From NCBI RefSeq assembly GCF_020283565.1, contig NC_060061.1, forward strand, positions 39,903,362-39,967,361: DNA of 64,000 bases, given 5' to 3'. Positions 33,786 through 45,491 of this stretch are shown piece after piece. How positions within the stretch are numbered: the stretch's first letter is position 1; each line of letters starts with the position of its first letter. This DNA comes from Trifolium pratense (lineage: Eukaryota; Streptophyta; Magnoliopsida; Fabales; Fabaceae). The notes under the pieces were generated by a model. The model was not told the origin of the DNA, searched no databases, and saw only the letters and a list, made by a program, of their open reading frames with translations. The translations under genes and the position numbers were made by a program.

Positions 33786-35258
33786 AAAAATGTGTGAAAG
33801 CAGATGAAATGACAATAACCATCATAAATATTCACACACAAGTGGAGTAGTTAGACCCAAACATCGGTCATAGTTATATCTATCCTTATAATTTTGATAT
33901 TTTTATCGGTTGAACTAGACTTTGTGAAAAAAAAATCTAACAATATGAAGTATATATATATAATATGACAACTTTTTGTTTAGTTCAATTGGTTAGAATT
34001 AAAGATTTTACTATAAAGTTTCTTTGGACTTCTAAAGATATTAGACCAATGGATCTGATGGATAGAAGTGTTAAATCAACATTGCGCCATTGTGGATTGC
34101 ACGTTTACTTGTATTACGTTTTTCTAATCGAACAGGCAACGGTTTTTAATGTTGCCTTAAGCCTTAAAAATGTTCTCTTAGCTTTATTTGACAAATTTTT
34201 TTGTTTTTAGTTATAATAGGCAAAGTGTTCTCTTCACGTACGGCCCACACCCATATACCCAGTGTACAGCGGTATCACAATCAAAATTTTGAGCCCTATA
34301 ATAGTTATTATATATTTTTAACTTTGTCTCTTTTTGATATTATATACGATGATAATTAATTTTTTATGTGTTGTTTATTTACAATTTACATAGAAAATAA
34401 TTATTTTTTTAATTTTTTTTGCTCTTTATTTATTAGGGTTTTTTTTAATATTCGAGTAGAACCTCCAAATAGTCGGAGAGGACCTTTGTTCTCTTTGCTT
34501 TGTTTCACAATTTTGTTCTTCTTTTTTTGTCAAAGATCGATAAATCGTAATGAATACCACGACAAATCTTAAATTGGTTATTCATATTTCTATTTATAAT
34601 ATATAAAATCAGTTTTTCGTAGTATTCACTAAGATATACGAAAAAACCAATTTTATTCTTAATAATATTATTAAGATTTCTCGCAGTATCTTAAAATTTG
34701 AAGATTGTGACTTGTGAGCACTTCTCTTGCAACCTGCAAATTTTGCATTTTGGTCATTTTTCTATTTTTAAAAATATTTTGAATATCCATAATTTGAATT
34801 CACACACTTTCATAGGTATATACAAAAATGGAAAATTTTAAAAAAATCCTTCTTTATGCAATCTTTTAAGTATTAGTGTAATATAATAACATATATAATC
34901 TTTTTATGATCAAATTTGGGCAAGTATTAGTTTAAAGTAAATAAATGATAATTTTGAAATTACTTGACGCACGTAGAATATTATTTAAGGTATACAATTT
35001 AATTTTCTTATAATCAAATTTGTGTATATACTTTTTTATTTGATTTATATATTTTAATTTTAATGAACATTTCTAGAGAACGAATGAAAAGTATACCATC
35101 TAACTAATACTTAATAAGTCCTAAGGCAACAAAAAACCGTTGCCTAAGCTAATAAAAAACAGTAGAAAAAAAATGCTATTGTTGAACGCACCAATGGGGT
35201 GTATATATATATATATATAAAAGAGATTTGGACCAATTAATATCACACTTTTGTATTT
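33786..35258. other. AT-rich stretch, no gene recognised
   Basis: Short TA runs occur at about 33953-33963 and 35201-35219. Small ORFs (for example 33965-34210) show no family signature. Confidence 0.45.
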
Positions 35259-36755
35259 ATATTTCCAAAACTATATAATAATTGAGCAAATAGAAAGAAT
35301 ATGAAATGAAGAGGACACTAATTCATCCTCATAAAAGCAAATTTCAAAAATATATACAACATGACAATCATGAGGCAAGAATTAATTTTAGGGACCGAGT
35401 TGAAAAGTATAATTTAGTAAAGAAAAACTAAGTTTTGAAAGCACAATATACACAATAACTGTTACAATAAATTCAAAGTTAATATATGTATTCCCTGTGT
35501 CACAAAATATAAGCAAAATCGAGTCAAAGAAATTTGATGTATTAATTGGTTAACAATTTGGACCAAATACATTCACTTTTGTTGATCAATTTTTTCTTAT
35601 ATTTTGGGACGGAAATAATATTTTATGAGTCACTTTTTTAAGTCAAACTCTTTGGAGACTATTTTTATATTTATTGTAATTTTAATATCAACTCATGCAT
35701 TTTAATTACCATAAAAATTGCAATTTTTTGTGTAAAAATGAGGTGAACTCTAGTCTCAAAAAAATATTTTGTCATTAAATTTAATATTGGGGCGATATAT
35801 CACACTTTTTTGTACAATAATAATATCATTTTCTGAGCAAAAAATATCTAATGAGATCAAATGTTAAAATAAGTCCAAAAAGTATTTTCAATGTGGTATT
35901 TAAGCCATGATACACTCCCCACCTATCGGACCATTATTTTGGATTGAACTCTTCTCATGCATTTAAGTTCTAACAATTGGTATTTTCGTTGAGAGTTGGG
36001 CCACAAAAAGGACTATCTATAAGCTAGATTAAGGTGTTGATCCACTAAATACTAATAGGTGAGTGAAGCCGCAGAAAAGGAAAGTGTGCTATAATTGGGT
36101 CAGTGCCTATAAAGTGAAAGCCATCGTGAACTTTAGATCTTAAGGATGTGCCAATATTAGGAGTTTAACATCAAGTATATAAAAGTGTTCAATACTATAC
36201 TTAAATTATGAGACTCTTCCATGAAACTCTTCCACTTATTGGATTAATGTTTTGGGTGGGACTCACCAACGGATTAATTATTGGGGGACTTTGATCGAAA
36301 CGAAACTCGTTTTAGTCATGCCAGCAACAATGATTGTTTGTTAGGTGTGAAAGAGTAGTGGGGTACTAGAAGTGTTTGCAAGCCACAAAACCATGCATTG
36401 GAGATATATTCATTCTACCTTCGATGCCATTAGCATCCAATTATTGTGTTTGCGTGCCTAGTTTTTGTTTCTTTTTTTGTACTACTACGATGGTTCATAT
36501 ATAGTTGTTTCCCCTTTTAATAATAAGAAAATGCTAAAAAATAAAAAAAAAATGTCTTTAAGCCATTTGGTTTAAGAAAAATATATACTACCTTCGTCCC
36601 AATGGCGGAGCCAGCAAATAATATTGGAGTGGACTACTAAAAAATTATAATATATAAATTAAATATGAAAATTATATTATATACAAAAATTTAAGTTATA
36701 ATACCCATATAATTGATCATCAAAAAATTTTAATTAAATACTTTAAACTAATTAT
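35259..36755. repeat. Tandem segmental duplication, copy 1
   Basis: The segment recurs at 36756-38850 with high similarity: both start TATTTCCAAAACTATAT, share the ATTAATTTTAGGG / GAGTTGAAAAGTATAATTTA block, the 'CCACCTATCGGA' region, and end in the GGCGGAGCCAGCAAATAATA segment. It lies upstream of the intact CYP79 at 40593. Confidence 0.85.
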
Positions 36756-38850
36756 ATTTCCAAAACTATATCATAATTGAGGAAATGGAAATAATATGAA
36801 ATGAAGAGGACAATAATTCATCCTCATGAATGAGGCAAGCAAATTTCAAAAATACAACGTGACAATCATGAGGCAAGAATTAATTTTAGGGGACCGAGTT
36901 GAAAAGTATAATTTAGTAAAGAATAACTAAGTTTTGAAAGCACAATAATATAACTGTTACAATAAATTCAAAGTTAATATATGTATTTCATGTGTCCCAA
37001 AATATAAGCAAAAGAGTCAAAGAAACTTGATGTATTAATTGGTTAAAAATTTGGACCAAATACATTCACTTTTGTTGATCAATTTTTTCTTATATTTTGG
37101 GACAGAAGGAATATTTTATGAGTCACTTTTTTAAGGCAAACTCTTCGGAGACTATTTTTATATTTATTGTAATTTTAATATCAACTCATGCATTTTAATT
37201 ACCATAAAAACTGCAATTTTTTGTGTAAAAATGAGGTGAACTCTAGTCTTAAAAGAGATATTTTGTCATTAAATTTAATATTGGGGCAATATATCACACT
37301 TTTTTGTACAATAATAATATCATTTTTTGAGCAAAAAATATCTAATGAGATCAAATGTTAAAATAAGTCCAAAAAGTTGAATTACAAAAGAAGACCGGCC
37401 ATTTGTGAGGTTAATAAAATAGAGGAACCGAAAATAAAATTAAACCAATAATATAATAACATAATAATATAAAAAAAAATTAAAAAAGGGGGATCGTGGT
37501 CTCTGCTGGTCCCTTCTAACACCTCTTGAGATCAATAATATATGTTTTTTTAACAAGGCATGCACCCAATATATGACTTTTCTTGATTGTCATGGACGTG
37601 GAAGAATGCTTCTTATTTTTTGAATGACAAAAAGTATTTGTGTGAACCGAAATATCAACATCGCAATTAAGAATTTTGGATCTTTAATATTTTGCAAAAT
37701 TTATAGCTGGACAATTAAAGAATAAAATTTTGTTCATAAAGCAATCCAAAAAGCTATTGAATTAGATTAACAAGCAGGTACAAAAGGAGTTCGAGCGCAA
37801 ATTTTAGGATATATTGATGGAAAAGAAATTGCACGTGTTGATGGTTCAAAGAAAGGTAGGGTTCCTCTACAAAATCGAACTAATTAAAATGGATTATTTT
37901 TTCCTTTCCAGATAATGGGAATCTAGATAGGTTACTGCTTACTTATGTAATAAAGTGGATCCAGGTTTTGAGCCACGGTGTAGTATAAGATCCCAAAGAT
38001 AGTAAGTCTTCAATGTGGTACTTACGCCATGATACTCTCCCCACCTATCGGAATAGTATTTTGGATTGAACTCTTCTCATGTGTTTAAGTCCTAACAATT
38101 GGTATTTTCGTTGAGAGTTGGGCAACAGAAAGAGCTATTTATAAGCTGGATTAAAGTGTTGATCCATTGAATACTAATAGGTGAGTGAAGCCGCAGAAAA
38201 AGAAAGTGCTATAATTGGGTCAGTGCCTATACAGTGAAAGCAATCGTGAACTTTAGATCTTAAGGATGTGGCAATGCTAGGAGTTTAACATCAAGTATAT
38301 AAAAGTGTTCAATGCGATACTTAAATCATGAAACTCTTCCATGAAACTCTTCTACTTATTGGATTAATATTTTGGGTCGGACTCACCAACGGATTAATTA
38401 TTGGGGGACTAGAAGTGTTTGCAGCAAGCAGCAACAATGACTGTTTGTTAGGTGTGAAAGAGTAGTGGGGGACTAGAAGTGTTTGCAAGCCACAAAACCA
38501 TGCATTGGAGATATATTCATTCTACCTTCGATGCCATTACCATCCAATTATTGTGTTTGCGTGCCTAGTTTTTGTTTCTATTTTTGTACTACCACGATGG
38601 TTCATATATAGTTGTTTCCCCCTTTAATAATAAGAAAATGCTAAAAAAAAAAAATTGTCTTTAAGCCATTTGGTTTAAGAAAAATATATACTACCTTCGT
38701 CCCAGTGGCGGAGCCAGCAAATAATATTGGAGTGGACTACTAAAAAGTTATAATATATAAATTAAATATGAAAATTATATTATATACAAAAATTTAAGTT
38801 ATAATACGCATATAATTGATCATCAAAAAATTTAGTTAAATACTTTAAAC
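36756..38850. repeat. Tandem segmental duplication, copy 2
   Basis: Homologous to 35259-36755 but about 600 bp longer. The extra segment (about 37380-37995) contains a chloroplast rps3-like fragment. A small internal duplication of GGGGGACTAGAAGTGTTTGC is also present at 38403 and 38467. Confidence 0.85.
37702..37885 (+). pseudogene. rps3: Decayed chloroplast rps3 fragment in the nucleus (NUPT)
   Basis: Short frames read IAGQLKNK, then KAIQKAIEL, then QAGTKGV and DGKEIARVD, then GRVPLQNR. These appear in the order of the C-terminal part of plastid ribosomal protein S3. Frameshifts, a stop after IELD and substitutions show it is dead. It exists only in the longer of the two tandem duplicates. 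The identification rests on remembered rps3 motifs. Confidence 0.65.
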
Positions 38851-39764
38851 TAATTAACAATTAACTTTGAAATACATTGAAACTAATTAAAAAAAAAATA
38901 CTTTAAAGGCTTAAATATAATTTTGGTACTTGTACATATGTCTCGTTTTGATTTTGGTCCTTACAAAATCTCAAAATTTTTTAAATGGTCTCTGAACTAG
39001 ATTTTTTGCTGACATGTAAAATTTTTGATAAATTGGCATGTTGAGTAGACTTCATTTGCTGACGTGGATATTTTAATAACATTTCCATTTAAATTTTCAT
39101 TTTTAAATTAAATTTTCTGTTTTTCATAAAAAAAAAAGTTGAATTATTTGATCCGTTTAAAATAGAAATGAGTAAATGAAAAATTAGGGTTTAATGTTTG
39201 TTGAAGTAAGAAGTGCGAAGGGAAGCAAAAAAAAAAAAAAGTCTACTCACCAAAAGTTTTGAGATTTTCAATGACTAAAATTATTGAACATGTACTTGAA
39301 TCAAGGGTACGTGGTTCGATTTCCACGAAAGACAAAAACTCTACTAGAGAGGGGTATAGATCACAAGATACTTATAAGTTTGAAACAATAATCTCTAATA
39401 TTTGTCTTTTTTTTTTTTTACTTAAAATAAACGATATTCATTCATTCAAATTGACAGAGTACATAGATACAATACAAATTCAAAGCCCCTAAAAACAAAA
39501 AGGATAAATATGCGAACAAACTAACAGTATCCATGTTAATAACATAAAACGACAAATTGCAAAAGCCTACATATTATATTGAAGTGTCCGGAATATTCAT
39601 GCCTCCGGATTTGTAACGTTGATAATACCAAAGTCGACATTGATTGAATCTGCACTAGATCGAACTTATTCTTCAACTTGAAACAAATAAATATCGCACA
39701 AAGACGGAACAACAAAATACGCCACACAAAAACCGAACAACAAAATACACCGTACAAAGACGGA
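38851..39764. other. AT-rich stretch, no gene recognised
   Basis: Contains poly-A and poly-T runs (39226-39240, 39407-39420). Nothing else is supported. Confidence 0.4.
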
Positions 39765-39897
39765 CACTGCAGGAAATTTGATTTTTGACAGCGCCTTTTT
39801 TGTTACAAATACACCGTTACAAGACGGGCACTAAAAGTAGTTTGCCAATGACTTGTAACGAAAAAAGGCGCTACCAAAAATCAAATTTCTTATAGTG
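39765..39897. mobile_element. CACTA-type MITE, 133 bp
   Basis: It is a fold-back with arms of about 44 bp. The left end CACTGCAGGAAATTTGATTT pairs with the right end, which reversed reads CACTATAAGAAATTTGATTT. Both arms then share CAGCGCC / TAGCGCC and TTTTTTGTTACA-like motifs. Flanks GGA and GGG give an imperfect 3-bp TSD. Confidence 0.7.
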
Positions 39898-40477
39898 GGG
39901 AAATTAAAGCAAACAAATATGTGAAAATCACACTTATTTATTATAACGAAAAAGAAAAAACGATTTGGAGGGGTGATTTCAAGTCAATTTATCACCCCTA
40001 TTTGATAAACTAAGAAGAAAAAATGGTAACGACTAGGGTTAGAAGAGAAGAAGAAAAGAAGAGTTTATCCTTTGTATCTCCCATATTTGTTAAGTGGAGA
40101 GGATATTAGTCTTTAGCGTATTCTCAATTTATAACAGGAGTGCTTCTAATATATATGACCGAAAAAAAAATACAAACTCTTTATCGTCTTTTTGTTTTAA
40201 ATCCAATATTATTTAATAAACTAAAAATCTTAGATAAAAAATTAGGGTCTTGCTAACGAATGCCCCCGGATAATTTTTAAGCATTCCATTTAAAAAAAAT
40301 TTATTCAAAAAATTAGTTTCAAATGTGTTGACTTTAGGTATTTCCAAAAAAATTCTATAACAAACTTACTATTTTAGGTCTTAAAAGGTGTTAAAGAGTA
40401 CCTAGGGGCACACTAGTTAACATTTAATTTGCCAAAAAATTATACTTGAGATGGAGTAAATCCATGGTTTACTCTAA
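39898..40477. other. Upstream region of plus-strand CYP79
   Basis: Mostly AT-rich. A decayed relative of the 6592-6776 Mutator MITE spans about 40242-40440 (GGGTCTTGCTAACGAATGCC at the left, GGGGCACACTAGTTAACA at the right). It ends only about 40 bp from the TATA box. Confidence 0.5.
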
Positions 40478-40486
40478 TTATAAATA
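40478..40486 (+). promoter_or_regulatory. TATA box of plus-strand CYP79
   Basis: TTATAAATA, 107 bp upstream of the chosen ATG at 40593. Expected transcription start is about 40510. The same sequence plus CTCCAATTTCTCATAAG recurs before the pseudogene at 26761. Confidence 0.7.
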
Positions 40487-40592
40487 GGGCTCCAATTTCT
40501 CATAAGTGACCAAACTCATGAACTCAAACATATTGTTCCTTTGTTTGAGTGCCTTGCTTATTGTTTTGTTTGAAAATCCATTTTACAAAGCC

Positions 40593-43109
40593 ATGAGTTA
40601 CACTCCTACATTCCTCTTCCTACTTCCCCTATCCTTTTGGCATCTTTTCCTTGTAATGTTTTTTGGCTTTATGGTAATCAAAATCATAAGACACATCTTA
40701 ATTGCAAACACTATTAATAAAGCCAAACTTCCACCAGGTCCCAAACCATGGCCTATAGTTGGTAATCTTCCTGAAATGCTAGCAAACAAACCTGCAACTA
40801 GGTGGATACACAAAGTGATGGAAGAATTGAACACCGAAATAGCATGTATCCGTCTAGGAAATGTCCATGTTATCCCCGTTACTTGTCCCATCATTGCCCT
40901 TGAATTCATTAGAAAACATGATGCTGCTTTTGCATCAAGACCAATATCAATTTCCACTGATATCATAAGCAAAGGTTTCTTGACAACAGCTGTTACACCC
41001 TTTGGGGAACAATGGAAAAAAATGAAGAAAATATTTGTTAATGAATTGTTCTCCCCCCACAAACATCAATGGCTCGCAGACAAAAGGAACGAAGAAGCTG
41101 ATAATCTCATGTTTTATGTCTACAACAAATGCAAAATTGCGGATGATGATGATGGTCTTGTGAATGTTCGTATTGTTGCACAACATTATTGTTGTAATTT
41201 GATGAGGAAATTGTTTTTTAATACAAGATACTTTGGACAAGGTAGGAATGATGGAGGTCCTGGTTTTGAGGAAGTGGAATATGTAGATGCCATGCTCACA
41301 TTGCTTAGGTATGTTTTTGCCTTTTGTGTTTCTGATTACATGCCATTGTTGAGGGGACTTGACATTGATGGTCATGAGAGAAAGGTGAAAGATGCTATGA
41401 GTATTGTGAACAAGTATAATGATCCAATCATTGAAAGGAGAATTGAAAAATGGAAAGATGGATCAAAGACTAGTGCTGCTGATGCAGAGGACTTGCTTGA
41501 TATTTTAATCTCTCTCAAAGATGCCAACAACAAACCATTATTGACATCAGAGGAAATCAAGGCTCAAACTCTAGTAATATAATATACTCAATTTTATTTT
41601 TGTTTCGTTTCTCTCGGTGGCAGAGCTAGTAAAAAAATAATTCCGATGGACGACTTAAAAAATTATAATATATAAACTAAATCCGAAAATTATATTGCAT
41701 ACAAAAATCTAAGCCGCATGTCTTAGAATTGAGTTTGTGCCCAACTCATCCTTACAAAACCGACTTGTAAGGTGAGGATTGCATCTTAGATTTGAGTTTT
41801 GGGCCTAACTCGTTAGCAATACCCTTGTCCAGTCCAAATCACATCTGATGTGCGACTTCTCAACACACTCTCTCACGCCCAGCACTATTGGGCTTGGTGC
41901 GTGGATATAAATGGTGGGTGGCCCAACGAATCTTGTAGAGGTTATGATACCACTGTTGTGTCACGAGGGGGCAGCAGGGGATCATCTAAATTGGACTTAA
42001 AATCAACTCTACAAGTGAGTTGGACACCACACTTATATGCATTAGGTTAATGAGTCACCTCTCTTATAAATCTAACATTTTTCCCATACATAGTCGATGT
42101 GAGACTTAACCGCTCACACTTGAAACCCAACATTCTCCCCAGAGTGTGAGTTCCCACATCCTATATAGTTGATCCAATACCAGGATCCAAATGTAAGGGA
42201 TCAAATTGAAACCTAAAATAAACTTAAGGGATGTACGAAATGTGTACTTAAGCCTGAAATTTATCAATGAAATCTTGTGCCCTGGATGAATCTGGGCGAA
42301 TTTATGCCAAATTAACGTTAGATGAAATCATTTCTAAGTCATTAAGCTTAAATGTTCCTCCACCTTCAACTGTTTACAGTTTAATTTAAATTTCATTATT
42401 GACATATTCTATAATTTTGGGGACTAGTTGATCAACTCAAACAAAATTACAACTATCATCAAATTCAAACTTGTAGGAACTTTTTCTGGGAGGAGTGGAT
42501 AATCCATCATATGCAGCTGAATTTGCAATAGCAGAAATGATAAATCAACCAGATTTACTTCAACGAGCCACCGAAGAATTGGACAGTGTGGTAGGAAAAG
42601 AAAGACTACTCCAAGAATCAGATATTCCAAACCTCAACTATGTGAAAGCGTGTGCAAGAGAAGCTTTTCGTCTTCATCCCATTACAATTTTTAATCCTCC
42701 CCATGTTGCTATGGACAACATAAAGGTTGGTAATTACATGATCCCAAAAGGTAGCCATGTACTTCTAAGCAAGCAAGGACTCGGTCGAAATCCAAAAATT
42801 TGGAATGAACCTTACAAGTTTAAACCAGAACGACATCTAAAAAATGATGGGTCTATGGTTGTTTTGGCGGAACCAGATTTAAAGTTCATATCATTTAGTA
42901 CCGGAAGGCGTGGTTGTCCTGGAAATGTGCTTGGAACCACAATGACAATAATGTTATTGGGTAGGTTGCTCCATGGCTTCAATTGGAGTGGACCTCCTAA
43001 TGTATCAACCATTGATCTTCTCAAGTATTCTAATGGTGATAGATACCTTGGAGGGCCACTTGTGGCAATAGCAAAGCCAAGATTGGCAGTCGAATTGTAT
43101 CATCCATAA
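40593..43109 (+). CDS. CYP79 cytochrome P450 (CYP79D-like), intact but with altered I-helix motif
   Basis: Exon 1 is 40593-41573 (327 codons, donor GTAATA). The 903-bp phase-0 intron is in the usual CYP79 place (after KAQTL). Exon 2 is 42477-43109 (acceptor TTGTAG). The protein is 537 aa. The ATG at 40593 (MSYTP) is chosen because it aligns with the minus-strand paralogue and the pseudogene. An upstream in-frame ATG (40518) would add 25 aa but lies at the predicted transcription start. Features: membrane anchor, PPGPKPWP (47-54), EAFR (E389), PERH (444-447), heme loop FSTGRRGC with Cys474. The CYP79 motif DNPSNA(V/A)EW reads DNPSYAAEF (D335-F343). Expected role: amino-acid to aldoxime conversion at the ER. 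Activity or substrate may differ because of the motif changes. Confidence 0.85.
41620..42180. repeat. Repeat insertions inside the CYP79 intron
   Basis: The part from about 41620 (CGGTGGCAGAGCTAGTAAAA) resembles the GGCGGAGCCAGCAAATAATA segment seen at 36603 and 38706. The part at 41700-42180 (with CTCACGCCCAGCACTATTGG and GATACCACTG) resembles small LTR-type (TRIM-like) repeats of plants. They account for most of the 903-bp intron, which is 276 bp in the paralogue. Confidence 0.5.
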
Positions 43110-43294
43110 AACATTTGAAATAATTAATAAGGCAGTAATAATTTAGTTAATAAGGGGAAATGAATCAATAAAAAATGTACTTCATGTAGTCATTATATTG
43201 TTAAAAGGGCTCAAATGTTGAGTCATGGGTATTTGATGTTAATAAGGGGGAATGAAATAATATTGTTATATATTTGATGTTCTCATATATGGTC

Positions 43295-43350
<56 letters not shown>

Positions 43351-44480
43351 GGTATTCAATAAAAACACATAAAGCGTTAATCTTGATCAGTCTCAATAAC
43401 ATATCAAACAATTTTAGATTTTTGTAAAATTGAACATGAATGATCTAAATGATATAAACTTTCAATCCAACAGTGGATTTTGTAAAATTTGTATTCGTTG
43501 AAGCTTTATTGAGCGGTGTAACATTACTCAAATGTTACACCGGTGTAATTTGATCCCTCCCCATATATATATATATATATATAAACTGGTCTGAATATAT
43601 ATGATTATAGGTGGAGATAATGTTCATTTAAAAGTTAGTTGAAATGTGTTCAAATAAGAAAAAAATGTGTTCTTGACAATTAATATATTTTTATACCATT
43701 TTTATTTGACATATTTTTGGCTTAACAGCAGAAGTTGTGGATCTTTTGAAAAGCTCTGACTTTAAATGGACACCCCCACAAGTTGGCGGTGGAATTGGTG
43801 TCCTTTAAATTAGTCTATCCTTAGGCCGGTTACGGAACAACTTTGATCTCTGCTTTTAAATAAACTCATGTTTATCATTCAAAATTTCGAATTTTTTTCA
43901 ACAAGTTTAAGTTCTCCAAATAGTTTCCGTTACAACTTTTGATCCCTACTTTTAAATAAACTCATGTGTATCATTCAAAGGCCGGCCTAAAAACTTATTT
44001 GTTTGGTATTTGCAAGGCATTTTTAAGTATTAGTACGAAATGATTCAATTTAGCTTATGGCTTAATGGTTTTGTCAAATGGGGCTGGAGTTAGGGGCCAA
44101 AAACTGAAATTTAGCCTAAAATCTATATAGCCACCATCAAACAGAAGAAATTGTGTGTATCAATGGTTGTTGTCTGTAACAAATTATGCATGTGTTGGTA
44201 CATTTTAATGATTCGAAAATAAGCTAATAAAATGTTATTTTTATTCAACAAAATCAATAGAATATCTATGTTTTATACATGTCACCTCCACTCTTTTCTT
44301 TTTGACAAAATGTCACCTCCACTCTTGATATTCCCTTTTCACTATCAAATAAGGATATGACTCGTAATACTAAAAATTAGTTTTCATATTTTATCCTTTC
44401 AAATCTATTTTGGGTGTGTTTTTTTGGTTAAAACATGAATGTAGATGGATAAAATCATGTAATCATTTTTATTGTTTTAA
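43110..44480. other. Downstream region of CYP79: AT-rich, no gene
   Basis: Includes a (TA)n microsatellite at 43298-43348, a shorter one at about 43564-43582, and a perfect hairpin at 43515-43541 (arms of GGTGTAACATT around ACTCA). No coding sequence is seen. Confidence 0.5.
43298..43348. repeat. (TA)n microsatellite
   Basis: About 25 uninterrupted TA units, some 190 bp past the CYP79 stop codon. Confidence 0.95.
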
Positions 44481-44570
44481 TTGAGTCTATATATAAAGTC
44501 TTGCAAAGGAGGTTTATCTGAAAACTTATATTCTTTGTTTGTCTCTACTTTTAAAACAAAACATAAAATT

Positions 44571-45005
44571 ATGGCCAGTGGAGCATTTACTAATGCAGGG
44601 ACTCACAAAAGGGCTCATCTTTATGAATATAAGATTACATGGCACTTCATCTTTTCGTGCATTGTTGGTGCTCTTGGTGGCTCTCTCTTTCGATATGATC
44701 TTGGTGTTTCAGGTAAGAATGTTTTATGAGTTAGGCCTTGAGGTTACAAGTTCTAAGAGTTTAATGATTGTGCATTGTTGCATTACAAACACATGTTATA
44801 ATAGTAACGAATAATCTTTTCAGGTGGAGTTACTTCCATGGATGATTTTGGATAGAATTCTTCCCCCAAGTGTATGAGAGGAAGCATGCACATATGCAAG
44901 AAACTAATTATTGTAAATACGATGATCAAATGTTGACACTTTTTACCTCATCTCTTTATTTTGCGGCATCGGTGTTCACAATTGGTGCTTCCTCTCTAAT
45001 AAAAT
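44571..45005 (+). pseudogene. Sugar transporter (STP/monosaccharide-H+ symporter) 5' fragment
   Basis: Exon 1 (44571-44712) encodes MASGAFTNAGTHKRAHLYEY and the first membrane helix (FIFSCIVGALGGSLFRYDLG), the N-terminus of plant STP transporters, where GYDLG is usual. After a 111-bp intron (donor GTAAGA, acceptor CAG at 44823) exon 2 continues GVTSMDDF. It then hits a TAG stop near 44852 and needs a frameshift to read VYERKHAHMQETNYCKYDDQ. The match ends near 45005 at ASSLIK. Eleven of the usual twelve helices are missing. A TATA-like CTATATATAAAG lies 70-80 bp upstream. Confidence 0.85.
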
Positions 45006-45039
45006 AAAGAAAGGCAGGAGAGCAAAATTTTATTTTTTT

Positions 45040-45491
45040 ATAATCAAAAATTTATTATAAGGGAGTATAAAGGGGTACTCAAACCTGTTCTGGGTCGAGC
45101 TTAGATGCTCGAGCAACAGAGGGTGTCGTACAAATACGTCCCGAGCAAGCTTAACATGAAGAGCCCGCGAGAGCTGCTCGACACTCCAATGGTCTGATAC
45201 TCCTGCGTATTGTAACGGCCGTAAGCCGGAATAATGAGCATTTACTGCACATCAAGGCTCTAAGCCGTTTTCCGGCAGCCACTTGATGGCCATTAATGCC
45301 ATCAAGGGCCTTGGCCCTGCGCTTGGGGCTATATATATGTGTCTCCACTTCATTCACAAGGTACGCATATTTTTAGATAAGAAAACCTACTCCACACCAA
45401 AACTAACTTGAGCGTCGGAGTGCCTGCAGGTACACAACCCCCCTCCGCTTTAACAGGGGTTTCAACCACCTTCAACGCTTTCAACCACCTT
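45040..45491 (+). mobile_element. Older LTR fragment (gypsy-like), left half
   Basis: It contains a TATA-like GGCTATATATATGTG (about 45329-45343) and an end region ACTTGAGCGTCGGAGTGCCT typical of plant gypsy LTRs. The sequence is interrupted at 45491 by the LARD-like element and resumes at 54082 (ACCTTCAACGCCGACGCAGT), ending near 54140. Confidence 0.55.

Noticed and set aside
40506..40592. Upstream start for the plus-strand CYP79 (GTG at 40506 / ATG at 40518)
   Set aside because: GTG is not a normal plant start, and the TATA box position and both paralogues favour 40593.
43515..43541. Hairpin as a transcription terminator
   Set aside because: Intrinsic terminators are not a plant Pol II mechanism; more likely a MITE relic.
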